A stretch of DNA of 64,000 nucleotides from Photobacterium malacitanum (GTDB lineage Bacteria; Pseudomonadota; Gammaproteobacteria; Enterobacterales; Vibrionaceae): positions 1 to 64,000 of the forward strand of contig NZ_FYAK01000013.1 of the NCBI RefSeq assembly GCF_900185615.1, read 5' to 3'. Positions 54,142-64,000 of this stretch are shown here, piece after piece. Each line of letters starts with the position of its first letter. The first letter of the stretch is position 1. The notes beneath the pieces are model-generated. The model saw nothing but the letters and a program-made list of their open reading frames with translations, did not search any database and had not been told where the DNA came from. The translations under genes were made by a program, and so were the position numbers.

Positions 54142-54903
54142 ATGGCACAACCTTCAATAGACGCTGTTCCTTCAGCCGACTATCTTCCACAACACATCGC
54201 AGTGATTATGGATGGTAATGGCCGTTGGGCTAAAGCCAAAGGTAAAGCGCGAGTATTTGGCCATAAAGCAGGTGTAGAAGCAGTACGCAAGACCGTTTCT
54301 ACTGCAAATCGACTTGGTATTAAAGTTGTTACACTGTTTGCTTTCAGTAGTGAAAATTGGCGTCGTCCAGAGGATGAAGTCTCATTACTAATGGAATTAT
54401 TCATGACCGTTTTAGGTCGTGAAGTTAAAAGACTACATAAAAATAATATTCGATTATGTATTATCGGAGACAAAAGTCGCTTCAGTACTCGTTTGCAGAA
54501 AAAAATCGCTGCAGCAGAGCTATTAACTGAGGATAACACAGGGCTAGTGCTAAATGTGGCTGCTAACTACGGCGGTCAATGGGATATTCTTCAAGCCACA
54601 AAGCAAATGATGCAGCGTGTTATTGAACAACAACTTGATATTGAATCTCTGACTGAACAAGATTTAGCACAGGGATTAGTGACTCAAGGCTTACCTGATG
54701 TTGATCTGTTAATTCGTACCAGTGGTGAATGTCGCATTAGTAATTTCATGCTGTGGCAAACCGCCTACGCGGAATTATATTTTACGGAACAACATTGGCC
54801 TGACTTTGATGAACAAAGTTTAGTTGATGCTGTGGCATGGTTTGTGAATCGTGAACGTCGTTTTGGTTGTACTGGCGAGCAGATACAAGCTTTGTTAAAA
54901 TAA
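54142..54903 (+). CDS. uppS: Undecaprenyl diphosphate synthase
   Basis: 253 residues (E. coli IspU 253). cis-prenyltransferase adding eight isoprene units to FPP, giving the lipid carrier of peptidoglycan and O-antigen. Signature [20 protein letters not shown] has the catalytic Asp; [23 protein letters not shown] and [22 protein letters not shown] follow. Ribosome binding site GAGGGA at 8 nt. Confidence 0.97.
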   Translation: MAQPSIDAVPSADYLPQHIAVIMDGNGRWAKAKGKARVFGHKAGVEAVRKTVSTANRLGIKVVTLFAFSSENWRRPEDEVSLLMELFMTVLGREVKRLHKNNIRLCIIGDKSRFSTRLQKKIAAAELLTEDNTGLVLNVAANYGGQWDILQATKQMMQRVIEQQLDIESLTEQDLAQGLVTQGLPDVDLLIRTSGECRISNFMLWQTAYAELYFTEQHWPDFDEQSLVDAVAWFVNRERRFGCTGEQIQALLK

Positions 54904-55011
54904 AAGACATTATTTTCGCCAATGCGCAGGGTTGTGTGTTGGCGTTATTGTTTAAGTAACGGTTTTTTCCGATACTAAATATTATATCTCCTATATAAAA
55001 GAGGACGCAGT

Positions 55012-55860
55012 TTGCTCAAGCAACGAATTATTACCGCGCTAATCCTCGCGCCACTCGTCATTGCAGGAATATTTTTTCTGCCGTTGCCTGCTTTTATTAT
55101 TGCGATGGCTGCAATAACCTTAGTTGGTTTCTGGGAGTGGACGCAGTTCGTTAACGCATCATCACGTATCAATACGATGATTTTACCGACGATCATGCTG
55201 GGAGCAAGTATCGCGCTATTACCCACAGATCCTGCTTCTCTTTCTCACCCTGATGGCATCTATCGCGCTATATTACTTATTGGTGGTTTATGGTGGTTAG
55301 TCGCATCCGCATTAGCGATTAGTTATCCTAAAAGTGCAGATTTCTGGTCAAAGAAACCGTTTTTAAAACAAATTTTTGGCTTGCTCACATTATTGCCTTT
55401 TTTTTGGAGTATTTTAATGCTCCGTGCCGTGAATTATGACAATAATCCGTATCACGGTGCTTGCTTAGTTTTACTAGTGTGCTTATTAGTGTGGGCTGCC
55501 GATACTGGCGCTTATTTCTCTGGCAAGCGCTTTGGTAAGCATAAGATGGCGCCTGCAGTGAGTCCAAATAAAACCATTGAAGGGCTTATTGGTGGAGCCT
55601 GTCTTGCTATTTTAGTGACCTGGTTAGGTTCATGCTTATTATCGATTGAGTTTTCATCATTAGGCCAATTATTCTTTATTGCGATTGTCACGGTGATTAT
55701 TTCTGTCTTGGGCGACTTAGTTGAAAGTATGTTTAAACGAGTGTCAGGCATTAAAGATAGCGGTAATATACTGCCTGGGCATGGCGGTATTCTTGATCGA
55801 ATTGATAGTTTAACTGCAGCGATCCCTGTATTTGCGTTGCTCTATCTGTGGCTAATATAA
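55012..55860 (+). CDS. cdsA: Phosphatidate cytidylyltransferase
   Basis: 282 residues with about eight hydrophobic segments. It makes CDP-diacylglycerol from phosphatidate and CTP, in the inner membrane. The signature is in the C-terminal part: AVSPNKTIEGLIGG and DLVESMFKRVSGIKDSGNILPGHGGILDRIDSL. TTG start, with GAGGA at 7 nt. About 108 nt after uppS. Confidence 0.95.
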   Translation: MLKQRIITALILAPLVIAGIFFLPLPAFIIAMAAITLVGFWEWTQFVNASSRINTMILPTIMLGASIALLPTDPASLSHPDGIYRAILLIGGLWWLVASALAISYPKSADFWSKKPFLKQIFGLLTLLPFFWSILMLRAVNYDNNPYHGACLVLLVCLLVWAADTGAYFSGKRFGKHKMAPAVSPNKTIEGLIGGACLAILVTWLGSCLLSIEFSSLGQLFFIAIVTVIISVLGDLVESMFKRVSGIKDSGNILPGHGGILDRIDSLTAAIPVFALLYLWLI

Positions 55861-55881
55861 TTAATAATAGCCATCTTTTCT

Positions 55882-55908
55882 AAAGGCAGCTATTTCGCTG
55901 CCTTTTTT
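55882..55908 (+). terminator. Terminator between cdsA and dxr
   Basis: AAAGGCAGC / GCTGCCTTT (9 bp), 6-nt loop, then six T. Confidence 0.9.
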
Positions 55909-55926
55909 GTAACTGTAAGTGATTTT

Positions 55927-57123
55927 ATGCGTAAGTTAACGATTCTTGGTGCGACGGGCTCAATTGGTAGTAGTACGTTAGCGGTAATTGCTCAAAACCC
56001 TGATGCATTTGAAGTGACCGCTTTAGCTGCGGGTTCTAATGTTGAAAAGATGTTTGCATTATGTCAGCAATGGCAACCCAAATATGCTGCAATGGCATCT
56101 GCAACCGCTGCAGCTCAACTTGAGACATTGATTAAGCAAGCGAGTTTGAATATCACAGTATTAAGTGGTGATGAAGGCATTTGTCACGTTGCTGCATTAG
56201 ATGAAGTTGATACTGTGATGGCGGCAATTGTTGGTGCGGCGGGTTTATTACCCACTATGGCTGCGGTTAAAAAAGGTAAGCGGATCTTATTAGCTAATAA
56301 GGAAGCGTTGGTAATGACGGGCCAAATGTTCATTGATGCATGTGAACAATATGGTGCGGAATTATTACCTGTTGATAGTGAACATAACGCAATTTTTCAG
56401 GCATTACCGGCTAATATTCAGCGCCGTATGGGACGTTGTGATTTAGCAGCTTCTGGAGTAAGTAAAGTATTATTAACCGGCTCAGGTGGTCCATTCCGCT
56501 ATACTGAGATCAGTGCCTTAGATGCCGTTACTCCAGCGATGGCGATTGCACATCCTAACTGGTCAATGGGGCCTAAAATCTCGGTTGATTCTGCAACTAT
56601 GATGAATAAAGGCTTAGAATACATCGAAGCACGCTGGCTATTTAATGCTAGCCGTGAGCAGATGCAAGTGATTATTCATCCGCAGTCAGTGATCCATTCA
56701 ATGGTGCAATACAAAGATGGCTCGGTCATCGCACAAATGGGTTTGCCCGATATGTGTACTCCGATTGCGTGTGCAATGGCTTATCCTGAACGTGTTGATG
56801 CGGGGGTTGCACCACTTGATTTTAGTAAGATCGGCGAGTTTACCTTTATGGAGCCTGATTTTGAGCGTTACCCATGCTTAAAATTAGCTATTGATGCTTG
56901 CTATCAAGGACAAGCCGCGACTACAACTCTAAACGCTGCTAATGAAATAGCGGTGGCTGCATTTTTAGCCACAGAGATCCGTTTCACTGATATTGCGAAA
57001 GTAAACCAGCTAGTGTTAGAAAGAGCAGTATTAACTGAACCTAATGATATTGATGCCGTAATGATGCTAGATAAACAAGCACGTGAGCTTGCATTAGACA
57101 TTATTGCGAAGGAATTTGCATGA
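55927..57123 (+). CDS. dxr: 1-deoxy-D-xylulose 5-phosphate reductoisomerase
   Basis: 398 residues (E. coli 398), also called IspC; second step of the MEP isoprenoid pathway, NADPH-dependent. The N-terminal nucleotide motif [46 protein letters not shown] (metal site) and [23 protein letters not shown] are present. Its TGA overlaps the rseP ATG as ATGA, so the two are translationally coupled. Confidence 0.97.
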   Translation: MRKLTILGATGSIGSSTLAVIAQNPDAFEVTALAAGSNVEKMFALCQQWQPKYAAMASATAAAQLETLIKQASLNITVLSGDEGICHVAALDEVDTVMAAIVGAAGLLPTMAAVKKGKRILLANKEALVMTGQMFIDACEQYGAELLPVDSEHNAIFQALPANIQRRMGRCDLAASGVSKVLLTGSGGPFRYTEISALDAVTPAMAIAHPNWSMGPKISVDSATMMNKGLEYIEARWLFNASREQMQVIIHPQSVIHSMVQYKDGSVIAQMGLPDMCTPIACAMAYPERVDAGVAPLDFSKIGEFTFMEPDFERYPCLKLAIDACYQGQAATTTLNAANEIAVAAFLATEIRFTDIAKVNQLVLERAVLTEPNDIDAVMMLDKQARELALDIIAKEFA

Positions 57124-58475
57124 TTGAATTTATCCGTAATTTAAGCGCTTTTTTAGTTGCTCTTGGTATTCTTATCGCAGTGCATGAGTTTGGTCACTTT
57201 TGGGTTGCTCGTCGCTGTGGTGTCTATGTTGAACGTTTTTCTATTGGTTTTGGTAAAGCCTTGTTTAAGCGCACAGGCAAAGATGGCACTGAATATACAT
57301 TAGCCATGATACCACTTGGTGGTTACGTTAAAATGCTTGATGAGCGGGTAGCAGAAGTACCGCCAGAGAAACGTCATATGGCGTTTAATAATAAGAAAAT
57401 TTGGCAACGAAGTGCTATTGTTGCTGCAGGGCCGATGGCAAATTTTTTGTTTGCTATTTTCGCTTATTGGGTGGTTTATCTGATTGGGGTTCCAGCATTA
57501 AAGCCAATCATTGGCGAAGTTGCTCCTCAATCAATTGCAGCAAAAGCGGGAATTATTCCTGGAATGGAACTAAAATCAGTTTCGGGACTCGAAACATCTG
57601 ATTGGGAATCAGCTAATATGGCATTAATTTCCCAAATCGGTGATAAACAAGTGGTCATAACAGCACAAGAGCCTGACAGTTCGGTTGTTGTTTCACGTAC
57701 ACTTGATTTAACTCATTGGTCATTTGATCCTGAATCACAGCGAGTATTGACGACATTGGGGATCACCCCATTTACACCGCCAATTACGCTAACTGTTTCA
57801 CAACTTGTTGATAATAGTGCAGCAAGTGATGCAGGATTTAAATTAAATGATAAGATTGTCGCAGTAGATAATAAATCAGTAACGCAGTGGCAGCAATTTG
57901 TTGATGCTGTTCGTACACATCCTGGAACAACGCTACAAGTTGAAGTTTTACGTGATGAAGAACCGATGATGCTATCATTGACGCCTCGTGTAAAAGTAGA
58001 AGCTGATGGCAAAGAAGTTGGCTATGTAGGATTGGCACCAAGTATTGAACCTTGGCCAGCATCATACAAAGTTAATTTGCAGTTTGGTCCGATTGATGCG
58101 GCGATAAAAGCGACCGAAAAGACCGGTCAATTAGTATCATTAACGTTTGATATGGTCACTAAGCTTGTTACTGGTGATGTTGCAATGAAAAACCTCAGTG
58201 GGCCGATTTCTATCGCCAAAGGGGCTGGAATGACTGCCGAGTTTGGCTTAGTGTATTTCCTTGGTTTCTTAGCGTTGATCAGTGTTAACTTAGGCATTGT
58301 AAACTTATTACCTTTACCTGTGCTTGATGGCGGACATTTAATGTTTTTTGCTGTTGAGGCGGTAACTCGTCGTCCTGTATCTGAACGAATTCAGGATATT
58401 GGCTATAGAGTGGGATCAGCCATCTTGGTTGCGTTAATGGCGGTTGCGCTATTCAATGATTTTACCCGACTTTAA
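57120..58475 (+). CDS. rseP: Site-2 zinc metalloprotease RseP
   Basis: 451 residues (E. coli 450). Intramembrane protease that cleaves anti-sigma factor RseA after DegS, releasing sigma-E. HExxH active site H22-E23-F24-G25-H26 in the first transmembrane helix, two PDZ domains in the periplasm (about 125-290) and the third-helix [13 protein letters not shown] with the Asp ligand. Start fixed by the ATGA overlap with dxr. Upstream of bamA. Confidence 0.96.
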   Translation: MIEFIRNLSAFLVALGILIAVHEFGHFWVARRCGVYVERFSIGFGKALFKRTGKDGTEYTLAMIPLGGYVKMLDERVAEVPPEKRHMAFNNKKIWQRSAIVAAGPMANFLFAIFAYWVVYLIGVPALKPIIGEVAPQSIAAKAGIIPGMELKSVSGLETSDWESANMALISQIGDKQVVITAQEPDSSVVVSRTLDLTHWSFDPESQRVLTTLGITPFTPPITLTVSQLVDNSAASDAGFKLNDKIVAVDNKSVTQWQQFVDAVRTHPGTTLQVEVLRDEEPMMLSLTPRVKVEADGKEVGYVGLAPSIEPWPASYKVNLQFGPIDAAIKATEKTGQLVSLTFDMVTKLVTGDVAMKNLSGPISIAKGAGMTAEFGLVYFLGFLALISVNLGIVNLLPLPVLDGGHLMFFAVEAVTRRPVSERIQDIGYRVGSAILVALMAVALFNDFTRL

Positions 58476-58511
58476 TAAATGCGTATTTAGCAAGGAATAA
58501 TCAGTACAGTA

Positions 58512-60917
58512 ATGGCGATTAAAAAACTGTTAGTCGCATCGCTGCTTTTGACAAGTAGCGTTGCGCATAGCGCGGAAAATAAATTTGTAGTTGATAACAT
58601 TCGTTTTGAAGGTCTTCAACGAGTCACTATGGGCGCTGCATTGTTAAAAATGCCAATTCGCGTTGGTGATACCGTTGATCCACAGGATATTTCAGCACTG
58701 ATCAAATCTCTTTATTCTTCCGGCAACTTTGAAGATATTAAGGTATATCGAGACGGTAATACGTTACTGGTCGATGTAAAAGAGCGTCCAACTATTGCAG
58801 ATATTACCTTTGCGGGTAATAAAGCCATCAAAGATGAGCAGCTAAAAGAGAATCTTGAAGCATCAGGTCTGCGTGTTGGTGAAGCGTTAGATAGAACAAC
58901 CTTATCTAAGATCGATAAAGGTCTAGAAGATTTCTACTACAGTGTCGGTAAGTATAATGCCACTGTAGAAGCGGTTGTGACGCCTTTACCGCGTAACCGT
59001 GTTGATGTGAAATTTGTCTTTACTGAGGGCGTATCAGCTAAAATTAAGCAGATCAATATCCTTGGTAATCATGTTTTTAGTGATGCTGATTTGATCAGTA
59101 AGTTCAAACTTAAGGACAGTGTGCCTTGGTGGGACTTTATGGCCAATGAAAAGTATCAAAAACAAGTATTGCAAGGCGATTTAGAAACATTACGCTCGCA
59201 ATATTTAAATAATGGTTATTTAAAGTACCGTCTAGAATCAACGCATGTTGCTATTTCTCCTGATAAAAAAGGCGTGTACATTACCCTAAAAGTTCATGAA
59301 GGTGAGCAATACAAGGTTAAAAACGTTAAGTTCCAAGGTGACGTTGCTGGCCGTGTTGCGGCATTTGATAAACTGGTGACCTTTAAACCTGACAGTGTTT
59401 ACAATGGTGCAGAAGTTACTGCATTAGAAGAAGCTGTGAAACGTGAATTGGGTAAAGCAGGTTATGCTTATCCAAAAGTTACCATCATGCCTGAATTTGA
59501 CGATGCAGCACATCAAGTGACGTTGATCGTTAATGTTGAACAAGGTAAGCGTGTGTATGTACGTAATATTGAATTTAGTGGTAATAATACGACTAAAGAT
59601 GAAGTATTACGTCGTGAAATGCGTCAAATGGAAGGCTCATGGTTAAACGGTAAAGCGATTGAAACGGGTAAACAACGTTTAAACCGCACCGGTTTCTTTG
59701 AAAATGTTGATGTACAAACTGTGCGTGTACCTGGTTCTGACGATCAAGTTGATGTGAAGTACAAGGTTAAAGAAGCAAACTCAGGCAGTGTTAACTTTGG
59801 TGTCGGTTACGGTACTGAATCTGGTATTAGTTTTCAGGCGGGTTTAACCCAACAAAACTTCTTGGGTACTGGTAATCTGTTTGGCATTAATGCAATGACC
59901 AATGATTACTCTAAAAACATTAGTCTTGAATATAAAGATCCGTACTTTACGATCAATAACGTTAGCTTGGGTGGTAAAATTTACTACAACGAGTTTGAAG
60001 CATCTGATGCTAATATCTCGGATTATACTAACCAAAGTTATGGCGCAAGTTTAACTTGGGGCTTCCCGTATAATGAATTGAACTACTTCGATTTTAGTCT
60101 TGGTTATGATCATAATAAGATCTCTAATATTCAAGATTACTATCAGATCCAGCAGTTCAAAAAGATTCATGGTTTTGATCAGGATAGTGATAACGCAATT
60201 TCACTTGATGACTACAGTTGGACTGTGGCATGGACGCGTAACCACTTAAACCGCGGTTATTTCCCGACTTCAGGTAATTACCAGAGTGCGTCATTTAAGA
60301 TGACGATTCCAGGTTCTGATTCGCAGTACTTCAAAACTCAATATGATGTGCGTCAATATATTCCATTAACGGAAAAACAAGACTACACCTTATTGTTACG
60401 CGGTAAGTTAGGTTACGGTAACGGCTACGGTAAAACTGATAATGGCAGCGATCAATTGATGCCATTTTATGAGAACTACTATGCCGGTGGTTTTACCACT
60501 ATTCGTGGTTTCCGCTCAAACACTGTTGGTCCAAAAGCGGTTTATGGTCAAGGCCAAGGCAATAACCAAAAAGGTGTGGTGAGCGACGAATCTACCGGTG
60601 GTAATGCGATTGCACTCGCAAGTATGGAACTAATTGTTCCAACCCCGTTTGCTTCACAAGAAATTAAAAATCAAGTACGTACTAGTTTCTTTGTTGATGC
60701 GGGTTCAGTATGGGATACTGAATTCCACCCTGATTATACTAACGTAAGTTCATTACCTGATTACTCAGATCCAGGTATGATTCGAGCGTCTTACGGTGCT
60801 GCATTACAGTGGATGTCTCCAATGGGTCCACTTGTATTCTCGGTTGCTAAACCAATCAAGAAATATGAAGGGGATGATGAAGAGTTCTTCACATTCACCA
60901 TTGGCCAGTCATTCTAA
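58512..60917 (+). CDS. bamA: Outer membrane protein assembly factor BamA
   Basis: 801 residues (E. coli 810). A signal peptide (about 1-20, cut after SVAHSA) exports five POTRA domains (about 22-420: NIRFEGLQRVTMG, DITFAGNKAIKDEQL, QINILGNHVFSDAD, VKNVKFQGDVAG, VRNIEFSGNNTTKDEVL) and a C-terminal 16-strand barrel (about 425-801) ending in phenylalanine (FTFTIGQSF), with the family GFRSNTVGPK loop near residue 665. It inserts outer-membrane proteins. 36 nt after rseP. Confidence 0.97.
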   Translation: MAIKKLLVASLLLTSSVAHSAENKFVVDNIRFEGLQRVTMGAALLKMPIRVGDTVDPQDISALIKSLYSSGNFEDIKVYRDGNTLLVDVKERPTIADITFAGNKAIKDEQLKENLEASGLRVGEALDRTTLSKIDKGLEDFYYSVGKYNATVEAVVTPLPRNRVDVKFVFTEGVSAKIKQINILGNHVFSDADLISKFKLKDSVPWWDFMANEKYQKQVLQGDLETLRSQYLNNGYLKYRLESTHVAISPDKKGVYITLKVHEGEQYKVKNVKFQGDVAGRVAAFDKLVTFKPDSVYNGAEVTALEEAVKRELGKAGYAYPKVTIMPEFDDAAHQVTLIVNVEQGKRVYVRNIEFSGNNTTKDEVLRREMRQMEGSWLNGKAIETGKQRLNRTGFFENVDVQTVRVPGSDDQVDVKYKVKEANSGSVNFGVGYGTESGISFQAGLTQQNFLGTGNLFGINAMTNDYSKNISLEYKDPYFTINNVSLGGKIYYNEFEASDANISDYTNQSYGASLTWGFPYNELNYFDFSLGYDHNKISNIQDYYQIQQFKKIHGFDQDSDNAISLDDYSWTVAWTRNHLNRGYFPTSGNYQSASFKMTIPGSDSQYFKTQYDVRQYIPLTEKQDYTLLLRGKLGYGNGYGKTDNGSDQLMPFYENYYAGGFTTIRGFRSNTVGPKAVYGQGQGNNQKGVVSDESTGGNAIALASMELIVPTPFASQEIKNQVRTSFFVDAGSVWDTEFHPDYTNVSSLPDYSDPGMIRASYGAALQWMSPMGPLVFSVAKPIKKYEGDDEEFFTFTIGQSF

Positions 60918-60934
60918 TTTTTAAGGAGAGTCTT

Positions 60935-61444
60935 TTGAAACAGTGGATTAAAGCAGCAAGTTTAGGTTTAGTAATTTTATCTTCATCTATGTATGCCAAT
61001 GCAGCAGAAGCTGCACAAAAAATCGGTTATGTGTCGACAGGTCAGGCAATGTCTGAGTTAGCGGCGCGTTATAAAGTGCAGGAAAAATTGCAAAAAGAGT
61101 TCAGTGGTCGCGTAGCAGCATTACGTGCGATTGAAGGTAAAATGAAAACCAAAATCGACAAGATGAAGCGTGACGGTGAATTAATGACACCTAAACAGCG
61201 TACTGATATTCAACGTGAACTTGCAGCTCTTGATTCTGATTATAAGCTAAAAGCAAAAGCACTAGCTGAAGATCAACGTCGTCGTGGTATGGAAGAAGAG
61301 CAAAAGTTAGTTAAGAAGATCCGTACAGCTATCGACACTGTAGCGAAGAAAAATGGCTACAATGTTGTACTAGACGCACAAGCGGTATTATTTGCAAGCA
61401 AGAGCGATGACTTATCATCTAAAGTTATTGCAGCTGTAAAATAA
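60935..61444 (+). CDS. skp: Periplasmic chaperone Skp (OmpH)
   Basis: 169 residues (E. coli 161). Signal peptide of about 23 residues (ending YANAAEA), then a basic helical body (KIGYVSTGQAMSELAARYKVQEKLQKEF, coiled tentacles at about 60-130) and VLDAQAVLFASKSDDLS. It chaperones unfolded outer-membrane proteins to the Bam complex. TTG start, with AAGGAGAG upstream, 17 nt after bamA. Two hairpins follow before lpxD. Confidence 0.95.
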   Translation: MKQWIKAASLGLVILSSSMYANAAEAAQKIGYVSTGQAMSELAARYKVQEKLQKEFSGRVAALRAIEGKMKTKIDKMKRDGELMTPKQRTDIQRELAALDSDYKLKAKALAEDQRRRGMEEEQKLVKKIRTAIDTVAKKNGYNVVLDAQAVLFASKSDDLSSKVIAAVK

Positions 61445-61465
61445 AACAGTCGCCCTGTGGTAAAC

Positions 61466-61495
61466 GTTGTAGCTGGCAGGGTCAGCTACAACTTT
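61466..61495 (+). terminator. Hairpin 1 between skp and lpxD
   Basis: GTTGTAGCTG / CAGCTACAAC (10 bp), 7-nt loop, then TTTT. Confidence 0.75.
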
Positions 61496-61501
61496 TGATC
61501 T

Positions 61502-61527
61502 AACAGCCACCTTATGTGGCTGTTGTT
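61502..61527 (+). terminator. Hairpin 2 between skp and lpxD
   Basis: AACAGCCAC / GTGGCTGTT (9 bp), 5-nt loop, directly after hairpin 1. It ends 23 nt before the lpxD start. Confidence 0.65.
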
Positions 61528-61546
61528 ACAAGAGAGATAGAATAAT

Positions 61547-62575
61547 ATGGCTGTAATAACGCTTGCTGAATTAGCAAATAAATTAGGTGCCGAGCTACGT
61601 GGTGATGGTAGTGTTGAAATTCACTCTATTGCGTCGATGGGCAAAGCTGCTAGCGGGCAAATAACGTTCCTTTCTGATAGCAAGTACCGCCAACAGCTTA
61701 TTGAGTGTCAAGCGGATGCAGTAATGCTACGAGAAGCGGATGTCGAGTTTTTCAACGGCAACATGTTAGTCGTAAAAGATCCTTACCTTAGTTATGCATT
61801 AGTGGCTCAACTTCTTGATACAACTCCGGTAGCTGCAACAGATATTGCGCCATCAGCGTATGTTGATTCAACGGCGACCTTGGGTAGTAATGTCGCTATT
61901 GGTCACAATGCCGTGATTGAAGCTGGCGTACAATTAGGTGATAACGTGCAGATTGGTGCTGGCTGTTTTATCGGTAAAAATGCGGTTATTGGTGACAACA
62001 CCAAGCTGTGGGCAAATGTCACTATTTACCATGATGTAGTATTGGGTTCACAGTGTTTAGTACAATCAAGTACCGTTATTGGTGCTGATGGTTTTGGCTA
62101 TGCCAATGATAAAGGCGAGTGGGTTAAGATCCCGCAACTTGGTTCAGTTCGTATTGGTGATCGCGTCGAAATTGGTGCGTGTACAACCATTGACCGTGGT
62201 GCGTTAGAAGATACTGTTATTGCTGATAACGTCATTATTGATAATCAGATGCAAATCGCGCATAACGTGCAGATCGGATATGGTACAGCCATGGCGGGTG
62301 GTACTATTGTTGCTGGTAGTACTACAATTGGTAAATATTGTATTATTGGTGGCGCTTCTGTGCTTAATGGTCACATTAAGATTGCTGATGGCGTAACAAT
62401 TACCGGTATGGGAATGGTGATGCGTAGTATTGAAGATAAAGGTATGTATTCTTCAGGTATTCCACTACAACCCAACAAAGAATGGCGTCGAACAGCAACT
62501 CGGGTTCATCGAATTGATGAAATGAATAAACGCCTAAAAGCAGTTGAAAAACAACTAGCAGCAAAAGGCGAATAA
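61547..62575 (+). CDS. lpxD: UDP-3-O-(3-hydroxymyristoyl)glucosamine N-acyltransferase
   Basis: 342 residues (E. coli 341). Third step of lipid A synthesis; adds the N-linked acyl chain from acyl-ACP. An N-terminal uridine-binding domain (about 1-100), left-handed beta-helix of hexapeptide repeats (about 105-300: [53 protein letters not shown], with catalytic His in QIAHNVQIG) and a C-terminal helix ([16 protein letters not shown]). Followed by fabZ after a hairpin. Confidence 0.97.
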   Translation: MAVITLAELANKLGAELRGDGSVEIHSIASMGKAASGQITFLSDSKYRQQLIECQADAVMLREADVEFFNGNMLVVKDPYLSYALVAQLLDTTPVAATDIAPSAYVDSTATLGSNVAIGHNAVIEAGVQLGDNVQIGAGCFIGKNAVIGDNTKLWANVTIYHDVVLGSQCLVQSSTVIGADGFGYANDKGEWVKIPQLGSVRIGDRVEIGACTTIDRGALEDTVIADNVIIDNQMQIAHNVQIGYGTAMAGGTIVAGSTTIGKYCIIGGASVLNGHIKIADGVTITGMGMVMRSIEDKGMYSSGIPLQPNKEWRRTATRVHRIDEMNKRLKAVEKQLAAKGE

Positions 62576-62592
62576 TTTTCATCAACATTGAT

Positions 62593-62618
62593 TGGCCTAC
62601 CTTTGTGTAGGCCATTTT
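62593..62618 (+). terminator. Hairpin between lpxD and fabZ
   Basis: TGGCCTAC / GTAGGCCA (8 bp), 6-nt loop, then TTTT. Weak terminator or attenuator inside the operon. Confidence 0.65.
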
Positions 62619-62667
62619 GCATTTTCATAGCATTTTTTTTACATGTTTTTAGAACAGGAATTTAGTT

Positions 62668-63123
62668 TTGACGACCGAAAATAAGACGTTAAACATCACC
62701 GAAATTCAGGAACTTCTTCCTCATCGTTACCCATTTCTTATGATTGATCGTGTTACCAATTATGATGAAGGTAAAACCCTAACTGCGATTAAAAATGTTT
62801 CAGTTAACGAACCACAGTTTACGGGTCACTTTCCTAAAATGCCGGTATTTCCTGGCGTGTTAATTTTAGAAGCGATGGCACAAGCGACAGGTTTATTAGC
62901 TTTTAAAACCTTTGGTGCTCCTGCTGAAAATGAACTGTACTACTTTGCAAGTATTGATAAAGCAAAGTTCCGTAAGCCAGTAGTACCTGGTGATCAAATG
63001 ATTTTAGAAGTTGAATTTATTAAAGAGCGTCGTGGTATTGCGCTATTTAATGGTGTCGCTAAAGTTGATGGCGAGACGGTATGTTCAGCAGAACTTAAGT
63101 GTGCAAGACGAGTATTCTCATGA
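62668..63123 (+). CDS. fabZ: 3-hydroxyacyl-ACP dehydratase FabZ
   Basis: 151 residues (E. coli 151). Hot-dog fold; dehydrates 3-hydroxyacyl-ACP in fatty acid synthesis. The active site is [29 protein letters not shown], with catalytic His and Glu. [17 protein letters not shown] and [17 protein letters not shown] follow the family. TTG start, with AGGAA upstream. Its TGA overlaps the lpxA ATG as ATGA. Confidence 0.96.
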   Translation: MTTENKTLNITEIQELLPHRYPFLMIDRVTNYDEGKTLTAIKNVSVNEPQFTGHFPKMPVFPGVLILEAMAQATGLLAFKTFGAPAENELYYFASIDKAKFRKPVVPGDQMILEVEFIKERRGIALFNGVAKVDGETVCSAELKCARRVFS

Positions 63124-63908
63124 TCCATGAAAGTGCAAAAATTCATCCATCTGCAGTGATTGAAGATGGGGTAATCATTGGCGCTAACGTCACTGTTGGC
63201 CCGTTTACTTATATTGCAACAGGGGTTGAAATTGGTGAAGGCACTGAGGTGATGTCTCATGTTGTCATCAAAGGACCAACTGTTATCGGCAAAGATAACC
63301 GTATATTCCCGTTTGCGATTGTTGGTGAAGAGTGCCAAGACAAGAAGTTTAGTGGTGAAGCAACTCGCTTAGAAATTGGCGATCGCAACGTGATCCGTGA
63401 AAGCGTGCAGATCCACCGTGGTACTACTCAAGATAAAGGTGTGACGGTTGTGGGTAATGACAACCTATTATGTGTAAATGCTCACATTGCGCATGATGTT
63501 GTTGTTGGAAATCACACTCATATTGGTAATAACTCTATTCTAGGTGGCCATGTTACCGTTGGTGATTACGCTGGCGTAATGGCATTATCAGCTATTCACC
63601 CATTCTGTACCGTTGGTGCTTATAGTTATATTGGTGGTTGTTCTGCGGTAGTGCAAGATGTACCACCTTATGTGTTGGCACAAGGTAATCATGCTAAACC
63701 GTTTGGGCTTAATATCGTCGGTCTGCAGCGTAATGGTTTTGAAAAACCAGAATTACACGCTATCCGTCGTGCTTACAAAGAGATTTATCGTTCAGGGAAA
63801 ACATTGGCTGAAGTGAAGCCAGTACTTGCTGAAATGGCGAAAGATTGGCCATCAGTGGCACGATTCTCTGAAGTGCTTGATAACTCAGAACGCGGTATTA
63901 TTCGCTAA
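63120..63908 (+). CDS. lpxA: UDP-N-acetylglucosamine acyltransferase
   Basis: 262 residues (E. coli 262). First step of lipid A synthesis, transferring 3-hydroxyacyl from ACP to UDP-GlcNAc. Left-handed beta helix with hexapeptide repeats ([41 protein letters not shown] with the catalytic His) and a C-terminal helical domain ([17 protein letters not shown]). The start at 63120 is fixed by the ATGA overlap with fabZ and the family N-terminus [12 protein letters not shown]; a longer start would overlap fabZ by 25 nt. lpxB follows with 1-nt overlap. Confidence 0.97.
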   Translation: MIHESAKIHPSAVIEDGVIIGANVTVGPFTYIATGVEIGEGTEVMSHVVIKGPTVIGKDNRIFPFAIVGEECQDKKFSGEATRLEIGDRNVIRESVQIHRGTTQDKGVTVVGNDNLLCVNAHIAHDVVVGNHTHIGNNSILGGHVTVGDYAGVMALSAIHPFCTVGAYSYIGGCSAVVQDVPPYVLAQGNHAKPFGLNIVGLQRNGFEKPELHAIRRAYKEIYRSGKTLAEVKPVLAEMAKDWPSVARFSEVLDNSERGIIR

Positions 63909-64000
63909 TGACGAAGCCTCTTCGAATAGCAATTGTCGCCGGAGAAATCTCCGGCGATATTTTAGGTGCCGGTTTTATTCAAGCGGTAAAAGCACGTTAT
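63908..64000 (+). CDS. lpxB: Lipid A disaccharide synthase, N-terminal part (cut by window edge)
   Basis: Only the first 31 codons are in the window. [20 protein letters not shown] matches the LpxB N-terminus, where the AGExSGD motif binds substrate. It condenses UDP-2,3-diacylglucosamine with lipid X. The ATG overlaps the last base of the lpxA TAA. The gene continues beyond the right edge. Confidence 0.93.
   Translation, partial: MTKPLRIAIVAGEISGDILGAGFIQAVKARY

Overview
The window is chromosomal DNA of a gammaproteobacterium of the family Vibrionaceae, most likely Photobacterium. This rests on protein resemblance, on recC-recB-recD without ptrA, on conserved gene orders (gcvA-ygdD-rlmM, csdA-csdE-tcdA, syd/csrB/yqcC-truC-yqcA, rpsB-tsf-pyrH-frr-uppS-cdsA-dxr-rseP-bamA-skp-lpxD-fabZ-lpxA-lpxB), and on small families usual in vibrios (DUF2850, DUF3301, DUF3549, DUF2310, DUF2789). 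The species cannot be fixed from the sequence. I see no prophage, insertion sequence, CRISPR array, rRNA or tRNA.

Layout. 1-2794: a minus-strand acid-resistance cluster gadC-glsA-gadB (gadB runs off the left edge). 3128-8003: a small membrane protein, dapD, a LexA-type SOS pair (yebG and a long Tag-like glycosylase), and a LysR regulator divergent from a TDT-family transporter. 8204-17645: recC, recB, recD. 17709-19285: two tandem copies of a two-gene module, each a tiny membrane protein (DUF5993-like) plus a DsbB-like protein; one DsbB copy has lost its second cysteine pair. 19423-28823: argA, a DUF2850-like protein, mltA, tcdA, csdE, csdA, the sRNA gene gcvB divergent from gcvA, an alpha/beta hydrolase, ygdD and rlmM. 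28907-37726: xni, ppnN, two proteins with a degenerate GGDEF or GGDEF-like domain, queF, syd and a zinc-ribbon protein.

38296-40696 is the most unusual stretch: 2.4 kb without protein genes. It holds three tandem CsrB-type regulatory RNA genes in the syntenic place of E. coli csrB. Each has a GacA/VarA/UvrY box exactly 174 bp before a TAATNT -10 element. The first two RNAs are 443 nt and differ at two positions; the third is diverged. Heptanucleotide minisatellites (CGCACCT x13; CGCATCT x10 plus one CGCACCT) follow the terminators of copies 1 and 2.

40697-46903: DUF3301, DUF3549, yqcC, truC, yqcA, then a nucleoside cluster (nupC, a Crp/Fnr-type regulator, deoD). 46958-64000: glnD, map, then the long plus-strand series from rpsB to lpxB covering translation factors, UMP kinase, isoprenoid and phospholipid synthesis, the envelope stress protease, outer-membrane protein assembly and early lipid A synthesis. 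The rpsB-tsf pair has a structured leader and an internal terminator, and hairpins separate several sub-blocks of the envelope series.

Many starts were moved downstream of the longest open frame because a ribosome binding site or family length supports the inner start. Functional statements rest on family recognition and visible motifs; no searches or folding programs were run.
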